Below are positions 54,172 to 63,021 of a DNA stretch of 64,000 nt, piece after piece. The DNA comes from Helicobacter pylori oki112 (GTDB lineage Bacteria; Campylobacterota; Campylobacteria; Campylobacterales; Helicobacteraceae). The translations under genes and the position numbers were made by a program. Under the pieces are notes generated by a model. It did not search any database and had not been told where the DNA came from. It worked only from the letters and a program-made list of their open reading frames with translations. The stretch spans positions 1,488,001 to 1,552,000 of the forward strand of contig NZ_CP006821.1 in assembly GCF_000600085.1 (NCBI RefSeq), read 5' to 3'. Every line of letters starts with the position of its first letter. Within the stretch, counting starts at the first letter, position 1.

Positions 54172-54177
54172 ATTATA
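54172..54177 (-). promoter_or_regulatory. Extended -10 promoter of the type IIG gene
   Basis: The minus strand reads TGTTATAATC, a TG-N-TATAAT extended -10, the strongest promoter-like match in the window. The start codon lies 30 bases downstream. Confidence 0.6.
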
Positions 54178-54221
54178 ACAAAAGTGGTATGAATTTTAAA
54201 TAAAACGCTTTTTTTTAAAAT

Positions 54222-54237
54222 TGTTCCATGTGAAACA
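54222..54237. other. parS-like ParB/Spo0J binding site 1
   Basis: TGTTCCATGTGAAACA differs from the bacterial parS consensus TGTTCCACGTGAAACA at one central base. It lies in the 106-base intergenic gap between the type IIG and type III restriction genes. parS sites recruit ParB to load SMC and help segregate chromosomes. H. pylori has a ParB homologue (Spo0J) with known parS binding, so a real site is plausible. Confidence 0.6.
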
Positions 54238-54248
54238 TTAAAGCAACT

Positions 54249-57158
54249 CTAATCTTTACGATTTAAAACTTCATTAATCAACGCGCTTAATTGATCTTTT
54301 TTAATTTTGGTTTTGTATTCAATATTCACGCCTTGCTTTTTTAAAGCTTCAAAAAATTTTTTAGCGGTTGAAATTTTGCGCTTTTCTTCTTCGCGCAATT
54401 CGTTTTCATGTTCAACCCCCTTAGTTTCTACCACTAACAACACTTTTTTATCGTTGTTTTCAACCACATACCCAAAATCAGGACTGTAAGTTTGATTTAA
54501 CCCTACTGGGATTTTAACCCTAGGGAGCTTGCCAAAAACAATGATTTTAGTGTCGTTAGATTCTTCAATCGTGTCTTTTTCAATCTCGCTCTCCACTTGC
54601 ATGAAATTTTCATACAGGCATTTTTCTTGCGCGCTTGAATTTTTAATCTCATATTTATCCCCCACCAAACTACCGTCTAAAAATTCTCTAATTTCTCCTT
54701 TTTCATCATAAAACGCATCGTTTTTTTTGTTTTTAATCGTCGTTTCGCGCATTTGATAGGAGATTTTATCTTTAATATTTTGATAAATGATTTCCAAAAA
54801 CAGCTCTTCTAAGCACTTTAAGCCCTCTTGTTCGTTTTTTTTAATTTCATTAAACTTGTTTTCATCAATTTTTTCTAACACTTTAGCCACGCTTTTAAAA
54901 CTCAATTTCACCTTATTGGACAAGGTGCTGATAAATTCATGCAAGCTCCACACGCATGCGCTTTCTCGCTCAAAAATCTCTGTTTTGGCGTTATTTCCCA
55001 TCGTTTCTACTTTTTTATGCATTGTAACCGAAACGATTTTTGAACTGACATTAAAAGAAGAATTAATATTTTTGACAATCTCATCAATCAAGCTCTCGCT
55101 ATCAATGGCATAAGCGATCCGGGCTTGATGATTCAAGCTCTCCCATAAGGTTTCAAATTTTTTAAAATTTTCTTTATTGATTTTGATTTTTTCAGTTTTT
55201 CGCTCGTTTTTGTCCCTCACTCTAGGATTGCCAACTAAGCGATCTTTTAAAAAATCTTTTAATTTTTCAAAATCCAAGTATTTTTCATCTTTTAATTTTT
55301 CAAGTTCTGGCTCTTTTTCTAAAAATTCGTTTTGGTTGAGAGTGAGTTTAAAGTTTTCATCACCTGTTTTTTCTCCAAAACCCAAACCCTCTAATGTTTC
55401 AAACAAAACCCCGTAATACCCTTTTTTAACAATGCCGCTTTTTTCTAACTCTTCTGCGCTAAATACTTGTTTAATCAAGCTATGTTCGCTTATCTCTTGC
55501 TGGATCGCTCCCACAAAATCCCCCTCAACTTGCGGCACGATCACCACCAATTCATTGACAAAATCAAAATCAGCATGCTCTTTAGTGATGCGTTCGCCCT
55601 TATCATTCACAGCTAGCCTTAACCCCCTACCGATTTGTTGCAATTTAGTGATATTAGAATGGCTGGGGGCTAATTTGCAAATCGTCATCACATTAGGGTT
55701 ATCCCACCCCTCTTGCAACGCCCATTGCGAAAAAATAAACCTGAGATCGGAATCAAAACTCAGCAATTTTTCTTTTTCTTTTAAAATGAGCGCGATCACT
55801 TGGGCTTCATCGCTCTCTTTCTTGCTTTTAGCGAAATACCCTCCATGCACTTTGTAAATAGCGTCTTTGGTGCGTTCTAAATACGCTCTGTAATTTTCAT
55901 CTAAAGGCTTTTTTAAGACTTCTTCAAGCTTTTGTTGGTAGAGTTTTTCAAATAAAAGGGCTAATTTAGCCGGCTGTTCATTCTCGCTTAAATAGCTATT
56001 CACCCCGCTAATAAACACCATGCACAAGGCTTTAATCCCCTTTTTAAAAAGCCCTTCTTCTCTTTCAAAATGGCTTTTTATCGCTTCTTTCAGCATCACT
56101 TCTTGTTCGCCCTCTAAAAGATGAGAAAAAGGCTCTTTTTGATCCAGCAACAAATTAAAGCCATTGAGAAAACGAATCTCAGTTTTAGTGATTTTTTCTA
56201 CAATGTAATCTTCTAAAGCACTGATTTGAGTTACCACCCCTAAATTATCATGCTCTTTGACTTTGACGCTTTGAGTTTTATTTTCTAAATTCGTGTAGTT
56301 AATCATAGCTTCATATCCATTTCTTTTTTCAATCCCTTTAAGCTCTAAAAAATACTCGTTACTCTCCCCCACAGACGCCACGCTAATGCTTTTCACTAAG
56401 GCGCAATCAAACGCTTTTTTGCTGTCTAGCGCATAAATCAGATTATTATAATCGTCTTTAAAAGTCGCTCCAAACCTGAGCGTGACTAAAGCGTTTAATT
56501 GTTCCAAATATTTTTTTGTTTTATCGCCTAAAAATCGGTGCGGTTCGTCCATGATTACGATAGGGCGGATATTGGCTAAAGCTTGCATGTAACTTTTTGC
56601 ACCGTTGAAAAGATTTGTGTTTTCTAGGCATGATTTATTGATAGTATTTTTCTCTTTATTAAAGGCAGAAAAAGTCATCACCAACACGCAGCATTTGTGA
56701 TTGCTCGCTAGAATAAAGCTCCTTATATCTTCATCGCTTTCCAAGTGCGTAGAATACTCGCTTTTAAAAAATTCTCTGGTGATTTCAATACTCTTTAAAA
56801 CCCCTAATTTAATGGCGTTGCTTGGCACTAAAACGATAAATTTTGACAAATGGTAGTTTTTGTGCAAAGAATAAACGCATTCCAAAAAGCAAAAGGTCTT
56901 CCCGGTGCCTGTTTCCATTAAAATATCGCAGTTTAACGACTTTTCAATCCCCACGCTTCCATGGGTTATTTTTTGTTTCGATCGCAAATTTTGGATATTT
57001 TCTAATAAAAGATCTTTGATCTCCACTATTTCAAAAACATGGTTAGAAATCCTTTGAGCGTCATTTTCTGGCTCTCTCAAATAGATCCCCTTAAACACCC
57101 CTAAAATTTGGTCCCGACATTGCTCCTGATAATCCAATCGTTTGAATTTGATTTTCAC
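54249..57158 (-). CDS. res: Type III restriction endonuclease subunit (Res)
   Basis: A 969-residue type III Res subunit. The DEAD-like motor has Walker A METGTGKTFCF near 81-91 and motif II IVIMDEPHRF near 201-210. Further helicase motifs include LRFIFSQWALQEGWDNPNV and LQQIGRGLRLAVN. The C-terminal nuclease is PDFGYVV near 893 with LLVVETKG near 907-914, a PD-(D/E)xK site. The subunit needs Mod bound to two head-to-head sites to cleave. It starts two bases after the mod gene, so the pair is an operon. It corresponds to HP1521. The reading frame is intact even though the mod gene is OFF. Confidence 0.92.
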   Translation of the reverse strand: MKIKFKRLDYQEQCRDQILGVFKGIYLREPENDAQRISNHVFEIVEIKDLLLENIQNLRSKQKITHGSVGIEKSLNCDILMETGTGKTFCFLECVYSLHKNYHLSKFIVLVPSNAIKLGVLKSIEITREFFKSEYSTHLESDEDIRSFILASNHKCCVLVMTFSAFNKEKNTINKSCLENTNLFNGAKSYMQALANIRPIVIMDEPHRFLGDKTKKYLEQLNALVTLRFGATFKDDYNNLIYALDSKKAFDCALVKSISVASVGESNEYFLELKGIEKRNGYEAMINYTNLENKTQSVKVKEHDNLGVVTQISALEDYIVEKITKTEIRFLNGFNLLLDQKEPFSHLLEGEQEVMLKEAIKSHFEREEGLFKKGIKALCMVFISGVNSYLSENEQPAKLALLFEKLYQQKLEEVLKKPLDENYRAYLERTKDAIYKVHGGYFAKSKKESDEAQVIALILKEKEKLLSFDSDLRFIFSQWALQEGWDNPNVMTICKLAPSHSNITKLQQIGRGLRLAVNDKGERITKEHADFDFVNELVVIVPQVEGDFVGAIQQEISEHSLIKQVFSAEELEKSGIVKKGYYGVLFETLEGLGFGEKTGDENFKLTLNQNEFLEKEPELEKLKDEKYLDFEKLKDFLKDRLVGNPRVRDKNERKTEKIKINKENFKKFETLWESLNHQARIAYAIDSESLIDEIVKNINSSFNVSSKIVSVTMHKKVETMGNNAKTEIFERESACVWSLHEFISTLSNKVKLSFKSVAKVLEKIDENKFNEIKKNEQEGLKCLEELFLEIIYQNIKDKISYQMRETTIKNKKNDAFYDEKGEIREFLDGSLVGDKYEIKNSSAQEKCLYENFMQVESEIEKDTIEESNDTKIIVFGKLPRVKIPVGLNQTYSPDFGYVVENNDKKVLLVVETKGVEHENELREEEKRKISTAKKFFEALKKQGVNIEYKTKIKKDQLSALINEVLNRKD

Positions 57159-57160
57159 CT

Positions 57161-59090
57161 CTACCCCCTAATCTTTAAATCGCCGCTCTCTAATTTCAAA
57201 TCCAACAAATTACTGCCCAATTCCAAACACAGCCTATCGTTACTGATAGCTGGCATATACATGCTGATTTTTTCCACCCCTTTATCTTTCAAGTTTTCTA
57301 AAACTTCGCTCATTTCTATATCCCCCACAATGAAAGCCGTATTTAAAGCCAGATACAAGGCGTTTTCAATCAAGCAAATTATAGGGGTAGTGAGCTCCAA
57401 ACCCTCGCAACATAAAAGCTTGATTAAAATCGTTTGGGTTTCCATTTTGTCAGGGTTAGAATAAGCGAATAAATCCTTTTGATTGGCTTGACTGAGATTT
57501 TTATCGTTCGTTTCATCATCAATGATTTCAAACGCTCTAAACCCCACATCTAAATACGGGCAAGCTTCTTTGATTTTAGCCCCCGCTCTTTTAATCCTTT
57601 CTTCGGTAATGTCAAAAATGCTTGGGGAGGGTGATTTTAGGGTGTTTAAACAAAAATCATGTGCACTTTTGTTTTTCTTGGGGTCAATTTTTTCATCTAA
57701 CTGGACGAGAATGAAGCGCCTTTCTTTAAATTCAGCGTTCAAGCCATTAAATAACCCCCCCCCCCTCACTTAATTTTTGATAATCGCTCTTATTACTCTC
57801 TAACACGGCATGCGCGGTTGTCCCGCTCCCGGCAAAAAAATCTAAGATGATGTCGCCCTCGTTTGTGGATAATTCAATCAGTCGGTTAATGAGTTTTGTA
57901 GGTTTAGGATTTGAAAAAATACTTTCATCGCTAGAATTATTAAATAAAATATTTAATTCATTAGTAGCATCTTGATTTTGTCCCCATTCTGTTAATAAAT
58001 CTGTAATTGTTTTTTTATTTGATTGCTCTTCTTCTAATAAATCTCTTCTAATCCCTAAATTTTTTGTTATAAAAATTAAATCTTTTTCAATAAATTCATT
58101 AATATTTTCTTGTCCTGTTCTAAATTTACCTATACATTCAAAATCATTTTTAGTTCTGCCATTTTCAATAAAAATATCATTCATAAATTCAATCGTCATT
58201 GTCTTATTTTGATACTTTCCACTCTTTATAAAATTTAAATCAGATTTAACCCTAATACCTTTTTTAAAATATCTTTTTGATAAATTATTAGAGGTATTAA
58301 TGATAGGTTTACCGCTATCAGATACATTATCTAAACCTAACTTATCAATTAGACTAAAATCTTTTGCATATACTAAAATATATTCTAATATTACGGCTAC
58401 TTTTGATAAAAAACTTGGTTGTTTTTTCTTTTTCCATTTTAAACACGCCACAAAATTCCCCTCCCCAAAAATTTCATCGCATAAAAGTTTGAGTTGGGCG
58501 CATTCGTTATCGTCAATAGAAATAAAAATCACGCCGTCTTGTTTGAGCAAATCTTTAGCGAGTAACAATCTAGGATACATGAAACTAAGCCACCCGCTAT
58601 GGCATTTTGACCCAAAAAGATTCTTGATATAATCCAATTTTTCTTTAGAATAATCCAATGTTTTTAAAACCTCTTCATTGGATTGCGAGAAATCATCGCC
58701 ATAGATAAAATTATCGTTTTTCGTGTTGTAAGGCGGATCAATGTAAATCATTTTGATTTTTTCACTATAGCTTTGTCTTAAGATTTTGAGAGCGTCTAAA
58801 TTATCGCCCTTGATGAGAATGTGCTTGCTGGTGGATTTATTTAAGGGTTTTAAAATCTTATGATTTTTCTTAAAAGCTTGATTTAAGGCGATTTTCTTAC
58901 CCACAAAATCCAACCCATAGCCCTCTTCTTTTATTTCGCTAAAATCCCCTAGTAACGCTTTTAATCTTTTCACATCTAGCGTGAGTTTATCATCATTTTC
59001 TATACTCAAGCAACCGGGAAAATAACGATTAAAAACCTCTAAATTTCTTTCATTAACGCTTTTTTCTCCACCAATTTCTTTATTTTGCAT
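57161..59090 (-). CDS. modH: Type III DNA methyltransferase (Mod), phase-variable, currently OFF
   Basis: A type III adenine methyltransferase that methylates the sites of the Res partner and sets specificity. Catalytic DPPYNTKND is near 118-126, then a variable target-recognition region, then SAM motif FAGSGTTAHAVL near 419-430, the beta-class order. After LESNKSDYQKLSE an 11-G run (57765-57755) shifts the frame and stops at GGGVI, while the next frame from 57769 continues GLFNGLNAEFKERRFILVQL to the natural end at 57161. A run of 10 or 13 G would give one protein of about 643 residues. So the present allele lacks its last 200 residues. The AT-rich recognition region (about 57,900-58,450) suggests TRD exchange. 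It corresponds to HP1522; modH is the phasevarion name I recall for this locus. Confidence 0.88.
57755..57765 (+). repeat. Poly-C (G11 on coding strand) phase-variation tract in modH
   Basis: Eleven C on the plus strand equal eleven G in the coding strand. Slippage by one base during replication would switch mod on or off. The frame is open with 10 or 13 G and closed with 11 or 12. Confidence 0.9.
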
Positions 59091-59146
59091 CTCTATCCTT
59101 TTTTTAAATGATTTAAATTACCCAATTCTGCCTTAATTTTCAATTT

Positions 59147-61018
59147 TCAATTTTCAAATGTTCCCCGTGAAACGCTAGCGGTCTTTAAAAAATCCCGTTT
59201 CACTTCAGCGATAATGTTTTCATCTTTGGCTAAGTCAATGTATTCAAAACTATTCCCACTCTGCTCCCCGCCCTGGAGCAAGTCCCCGCTTTTTCTGTAT
59301 TCTAAATCCAATTCAGCGATTTTGAAGCCGTCCAATTCATCAGCAAATTTTTCTAATCGTTCGTTTTCTTCTTGGATCGTGCATAAAAAACAATAGCCTT
59401 TCAATCCGTTACGAGACACGCGCCCCCTTAACTGGTGTAAAGTCGCTAAGCCTAACCTTTCGGGCGCTAAAATCACTATCACGCTCAATCGTGGTAAAGA
59501 AATGCCCACCTCAATGAGCGTAGTCGCTAAAAGAATGCTCCCAAACTCTCTAAATTCTTCAATCACTTCTTCTTTATTTTTATCTTGCCCTGAAGTGGTA
59601 TAAACCTTTTTAAAGCGTTTTTGCCAAAAACTCGCCCCCTCACTGAGCGATAAATACGGGATTTTTTCGCTTTCATTCACCAGCGGATAAACGACAATGA
59701 CCTGATGGTTTTTAGCGATTTCTTCGCTGATTTTTTCCATCACTATTTTAAAATCTCTTTTATGTAAAACTAGAGTTTCAATCTCTTTAGGATAAGGGAT
59801 TTCTCTAATCATGGTCGTTTTCACAAATGCGCTTTTGGCTAGGGCAAGCGTGCGAGGAATGGGGGTAGCGGAAAATTGCAAGGAATGGGGTTTATTGCCC
59901 TTACTGCTTGCCATTTTTTCTAATTGGTAGCGCTGTTTTGTGCCAAATCGGTGCTGCTCATCAGTGATTACTAGTGCGAATTCATTCAAATCGCGCTTAT
60001 CAAACAACAACGCTTGCGTGCCTATAACCACATGCGTGATTGTTTCAAACAAATGATTGGATCGCTTCTTGCGGCTCCCACCAAGCAGTAATTCCACTTC
60101 AAAATAAGGGGGTAAAAATTTTAAGGCTTCGTTATAAAGCTGTTTAGCGAGAATGGAAGTGGGCGCCATTAAAAGGGTTTTATTAGGGTAAGCTAATACC
60201 ATGCTCGCTAAAATCACCATCGTTTTCCCACACCCCACATCGCCTACAATCAAACGCTTGCACGCTATAGGGCTGGTGAGATCGCTTTGGATTTCTTTAA
60301 TGGCGTTTTGTTGGTCGTTGGTGAGTTTAAAGGGTAAAGAAGCGATAAACGCTTTTAGGCGTTCGCTATTATTGGGGCATGCAATTTTAGCGTTGAATTG
60401 CAATTTTTTGCGCTCTAAATTTTTCATATAAAAAAACATTTCAATGTATTTTAATGCATTTAAATGTTGTGAAGGAAAATTTTTATTCGTTTCAAAATCC
60501 TTGACAAAATGCGGCGTGGGGAAAAAAATTTCTAACAATAAATGCGCAATATTCTCTTTAACGCCTTCCTTTTTTAAATTTTCTAGTGAAATGAGTTTTT
60601 GTAAATTTTCTTGTATTTTTTTATGATTTTTAACTTTTTTAAAAATTAAAGAAATTTTGCCAAATTCGGTAAGGATTTTAGGCGTGTTAATGATATAAGC
60701 TTGATTAAAAGAGCTTTGCTCTAATTTACCATAAATGAACAAACTCTCGCCGGTTTTAAATTGGCTGTGATGGAACGCGCTGTAATTGAAAAAAACAAGC
60801 TCTAAATTTTTGTAAAATCGTTTGGAATAGGCAAAAATCTTTAAAACTTTGGCGTAGTTTCTTTTCTCTAAAATACCCACTTCTAAAACGCCACTCAAGC
60901 CCGTTTCAAAACGCTCTAATAAATTCAAATCTTTATAGCCTTTGGGCGTATAAACAAGCAAGGCTTCTAAAAGCGATTTCACATTCAATGTTTTTAATAA
61001 ATTATCTGTTTCTTGCAA
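59147..61018 (-). CDS. recG: ATP-dependent DNA helicase RecG
   Basis: A 623-residue superfamily 2 helicase that remodels stalled forks and Holliday junctions. The N-terminal wedge and OB-like region is divergent. Motif I GDVGCGKTMVIL is near 268, motif II ITDEQHRFGTKQR near 359, motif III FSATPIPRTLAL near 393, and motif VI LHQLRGRVSRNGL near 543. The C-terminal TRG motif region with LLQGGEQSG is present. It is shorter than the E. coli protein (about 690) as usual for the species. The end of the gene overlaps a parS-like sequence. It corresponds to HP1523. Confidence 0.93.
   Translation of the reverse strand: MQETDNLLKTLNVKSLLEALLVYTPKGYKDLNLLERFETGLSGVLEVGILEKRNYAKVLKIFAYSKRFYKNLELVFFNYSAFHHSQFKTGESLFIYGKLEQSSFNQAYIINTPKILTEFGKISLIFKKVKNHKKIQENLQKLISLENLKKEGVKENIAHLLLEIFFPTPHFVKDFETNKNFPSQHLNALKYIEMFFYMKNLERKKLQFNAKIACPNNSERLKAFIASLPFKLTNDQQNAIKEIQSDLTSPIACKRLIVGDVGCGKTMVILASMVLAYPNKTLLMAPTSILAKQLYNEALKFLPPYFEVELLLGGSRKKRSNHLFETITHVVIGTQALLFDKRDLNEFALVITDEQHRFGTKQRYQLEKMASSKGNKPHSLQFSATPIPRTLALAKSAFVKTTMIREIPYPKEIETLVLHKRDFKIVMEKISEEIAKNHQVIVVYPLVNESEKIPYLSLSEGASFWQKRFKKVYTTSGQDKNKEEVIEEFREFGSILLATTLIEVGISLPRLSVIVILAPERLGLATLHQLRGRVSRNGLKGYCFLCTIQEENERLEKFADELDGFKIAELDLEYRKSGDLLQGGEQSGNSFEYIDLAKDENIIAEVKRDFLKTASVSRGTFEN
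59159..59174. other. parS-like ParB/Spo0J binding site 2
   Basis: TGTTCCCCGTGAAACG differs from TGTTCCACGTGAAACA at two positions. It lies inside the 3' end of recG, in the codons for VSRGT, about 4.9 kb from site 1 and in the same orientation. Being within a coding region, it could be chance. Confidence 0.45.
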
Positions 61019-61099
61019 TTTGTTCTTACCCTAGCCAATCCTTAATCATTTTTATGATAAGATAGTCAAATTATACATTGACTTAAGGAAATTTAATTG

Positions 61100-61456
61100 A
61101 TGAAATCTAAAATCACTCATTTTATCGCTATCTCTTTTGTTTTAAGCCTGTTTAGTGCGTGCAAAGACGAGCCTAAAAAATCGTCCCAATCGCATCAAAA
61201 CCACAATCAAACTACTAAAAAGATGCAAAACAATCAAAATAATCAGGCTAATAACGATGTGGAAAAAATTGAACATGAAGAAGATGATGAAAAAACCACC
61301 AAAGAAGTGAATGATTTGATCAATAACGAAAATAAAATTGATGAAATCAATAATGAAGAAAACGCTGATCCTTCGCAAAAAAGAACGAACAATGTTTTGC
61401 AACGAGCCACTAACCACCAAGACAATCTTAACTCCCCACTCAACAGGAAGTATTAA
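61100..61456 (+). CDS. Small Asn/Lys/Glu-rich lipoprotein
   Basis: A 118-residue protein with a lipoprotein signal: hydrophobic SFVLSLFSAC with Cys at the lipobox LFSAC. The mature part has low complexity, rich in Asn, Gln, Lys and Glu (QNHNQTTKKMQNNQNNQ, then DVEKIEHEEDDEK), so it is probably disordered and surface or periplasm attached. ATG 61100 is used; TTG 61097 is also possible because AAGGA ends seven bases before it. It is followed three bases later by the outer-membrane gene. It corresponds to HP1524. Function unknown. Confidence 0.75.
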   Translation: MKSKITHFIAISFVLSLFSACKDEPKKSSQSHQNHNQTTKKMQNNQNNQANNDVEKIEHEEDDEKTTKEVNDLINNENKIDEINNEENADPSQKRTNNVLQRATNHQDNLNSPLNRKY

Positions 61457-61459
61457 AGT

Positions 61460-62095
61460 GTGAAATTTTTTTCAAAGGATTTATTTAAAAAAGTAATCCC
61501 CTTATTTTTAAGCGTTTATTTTTTAAACCCTACCCTTACGCAAGCCAAAAGCCGTTTTTATGTGGCTTCTCAGTATCAGGTAGGGAAAATGATCATGAAA
61601 AAATACAACGATCTTAAACGCACGATTGAGGGGGCGAGCTTTTCTTTAGGCTGGGAGATTAACCCCACTAATTATTGGTTTTATTCCCGCTATTACTTTT
61701 TTATGGATTACGGGAATGTCATCCTCAATAAAAGAACGGGCGCTCAAGCGAACATGTTCACTTATGGCTTTGGGGGGGATTTGATCGTGGAATACAATAA
61801 AAACCCCTTGTATGTATTTTCTCTTTTTTATGGCATGCAAGTTGCTGAAAACACATGGACGATTTCCAAACACAGCGCGAATTTCATTATTGATGATTGG
61901 CGTAGCATTCAAGGGTTTTCGCTCAAAACTTCCAATTTCAGGATGTTGGGTTTGGTGGGGTTTAAATTCCAAACCGTGCTATTCAACCATGACGCTAGTA
62001 TTGAAGTGGGGATCAAATGGCCTTTTTCTTTTGAATACGACTCATCCTTTGTGAGGCTTTTTTCTGTCTTTATTTCGCACACTTTCTATCTTTAA
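61460..62095 (+). CDS. Short Hop/Hor-like outer-membrane protein
   Basis: A 211-residue exported beta-barrel-like protein. The signal peptide is KVIPLFLSVYFLNPTLTQAK. The strands SRYYFFMDYGN, MFTYGFGGDLIVEY and the end VFISHTFYL resemble segments of the HP1501-type protein (FGLRYYGFFDYG, MYTYGFGTDMLF), so both belong to the same broad Hop/Hor superfamily. The start is GTG at 61460, with AGGA 11 bases upstream. It lies three bases after the lipoprotein gene. It corresponds to HP1525. Role unknown. Confidence 0.72.
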   Translation: MKFFSKDLFKKVIPLFLSVYFLNPTLTQAKSRFYVASQYQVGKMIMKKYNDLKRTIEGASFSLGWEINPTNYWFYSRYYFFMDYGNVILNKRTGAQANMFTYGFGGDLIVEYNKNPLYVFSLFYGMQVAENTWTISKHSANFIIDDWRSIQGFSLKTSNFRMLGLVGFKFQTVLFNHDASIEVGIKWPFSFEYDSSFVRLFSVFISHTFYL

Positions 62096-62844
62096 ACTAA
62101 TTCCAACCCCACCGGGCAATGATCGCTCCCTAAAATATCTTTATAGATTAAAGCGTCTTTTAAGCGCGTTTTTAAAGGGTTAGAGCATAAAAAATAATCA
62201 ATGCGCCAACCAATGTCTTTATCCCTTGCTTGTTGCATGTAACTCCACCAGGTGTAAGCCTTTTCTTTGTTAGGGTAAAAATAACGGAAAGTGTCAATAA
62301 AACCGGCGTTCAAAAGCTCGTTAAATTTCTCTCTCTCTTCATCGCTAAAGCCCGCATTTTTTCGGTTTGTTTTAGAGTTTTCTAAATCAATTTCATTGTG
62401 GGCCACATTCAAATCCCCGCACACAATGACAGGTTTTTTTAACTCTAAAGCTTTTAAAAATTTTCTAAATTCCACTTCCCAACTCATGCGATAACTAAGC
62501 CTGGATAGGGCTTGTTGGGAATTAGGGACATAAACATTCACTAAATAAAAGGACTCAAATTCGCAAGTTATTACGCGCCCCTCTTTGTCATGCTCTTCTA
62601 TATTGATACCATAGCTCACGCTTAAAGGCTCTTTTTTAGTGAAAGTTACCACCCCAGAATAGCCTTTTTTAATCGCGCAATTCCAAAAATCAAAATACCC
62701 TTTAAACTCAAAGGTGTTTTGTTCTTGTTGCATTTTAGATTCTTGAATGCAAAAAACATCCGCATCAACGCTGTTGAAAAAATCCATAAAGCCCTTAGTC
62801 ATGCAAGCTCTTAACCCGTTCACATTCCATGAAATCAATTTCAT
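62092..62844 (-). CDS. xthA: Exodeoxyribonuclease III
   Basis: A 250-residue AP endonuclease/3'-5' exonuclease of base-excision repair. The ExoIII signature SWNVNGLRACMTKGFMDFF opens the protein, the metal Glu lies in CIQESKMQ near 33-40, catalytic Tyr/Asp in VNVYVPNSQ and VCGDLNVAHNEIDL, and the terminal GSDHCPVGLEL gives the catalytic His. Its end overlaps the end of the outer-membrane protein gene by four bases, tail to tail. It corresponds to HP1526. Confidence 0.95.
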   Translation of the reverse strand: MKLISWNVNGLRACMTKGFMDFFNSVDADVFCIQESKMQQEQNTFEFKGYFDFWNCAIKKGYSGVVTFTKKEPLSVSYGINIEEHDKEGRVITCEFESFYLVNVYVPNSQQALSRLSYRMSWEVEFRKFLKALELKKPVIVCGDLNVAHNEIDLENSKTNRKNAGFSDEEREKFNELLNAGFIDTFRYFYPNKEKAYTWWSYMQQARDKDIGWRIDYFLCSNPLKTRLKDALIYKDILGSDHCPVGLELV

Positions 62845-62924
62845 TGTAATCCTTGTTCTTTTTTGAGTAAATTATATTTTTTAGTCATTTTTTAAAAATT
62901 AAGCTTTATTTTACCTTTTTTATG

Positions 62925-62930
62925 TAATAA
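62925..62930 (+). promoter_or_regulatory. Candidate -10 box of tRNA-Phe
   Basis: TAATAA preceded by TATG lies 13 bases before the tRNA 5' end, the right spacing for a short tRNA leader. Confidence 0.4.
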
Positions 62931-62943
62931 TTGTCTTTTGCTT

Positions 62944-63019
62944 GGCTTGATAGCTCAGTCGGTAGAGCAGAAGACTGAAAATCTTCGTGTCGGTGGTTCG
63001 ATTCCGCCTCAAGCCACCA
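62944..63019 (+). tRNA. tRNA-Phe (GAA)
   Basis: A 76-base tRNA with encoded CCA. The acceptor stem pairs GGCTTGA (62944-62950) with TCAAGCC. The anticodon loop CTGAAAA carries GAA, which reads UUC/UUU. D-loop AGTCGGTAGA and T-loop TTCGATT are canonical. It lies between xthA and comH on the opposite strand. Confidence 0.95.
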
Positions 63020-63021
63020 TT

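Noticed and set aside
55432-55857. 141-codon plus-strand open frame
   Set aside because: Antisense to the type III Res gene, whose helicase motifs lie in the other frame.
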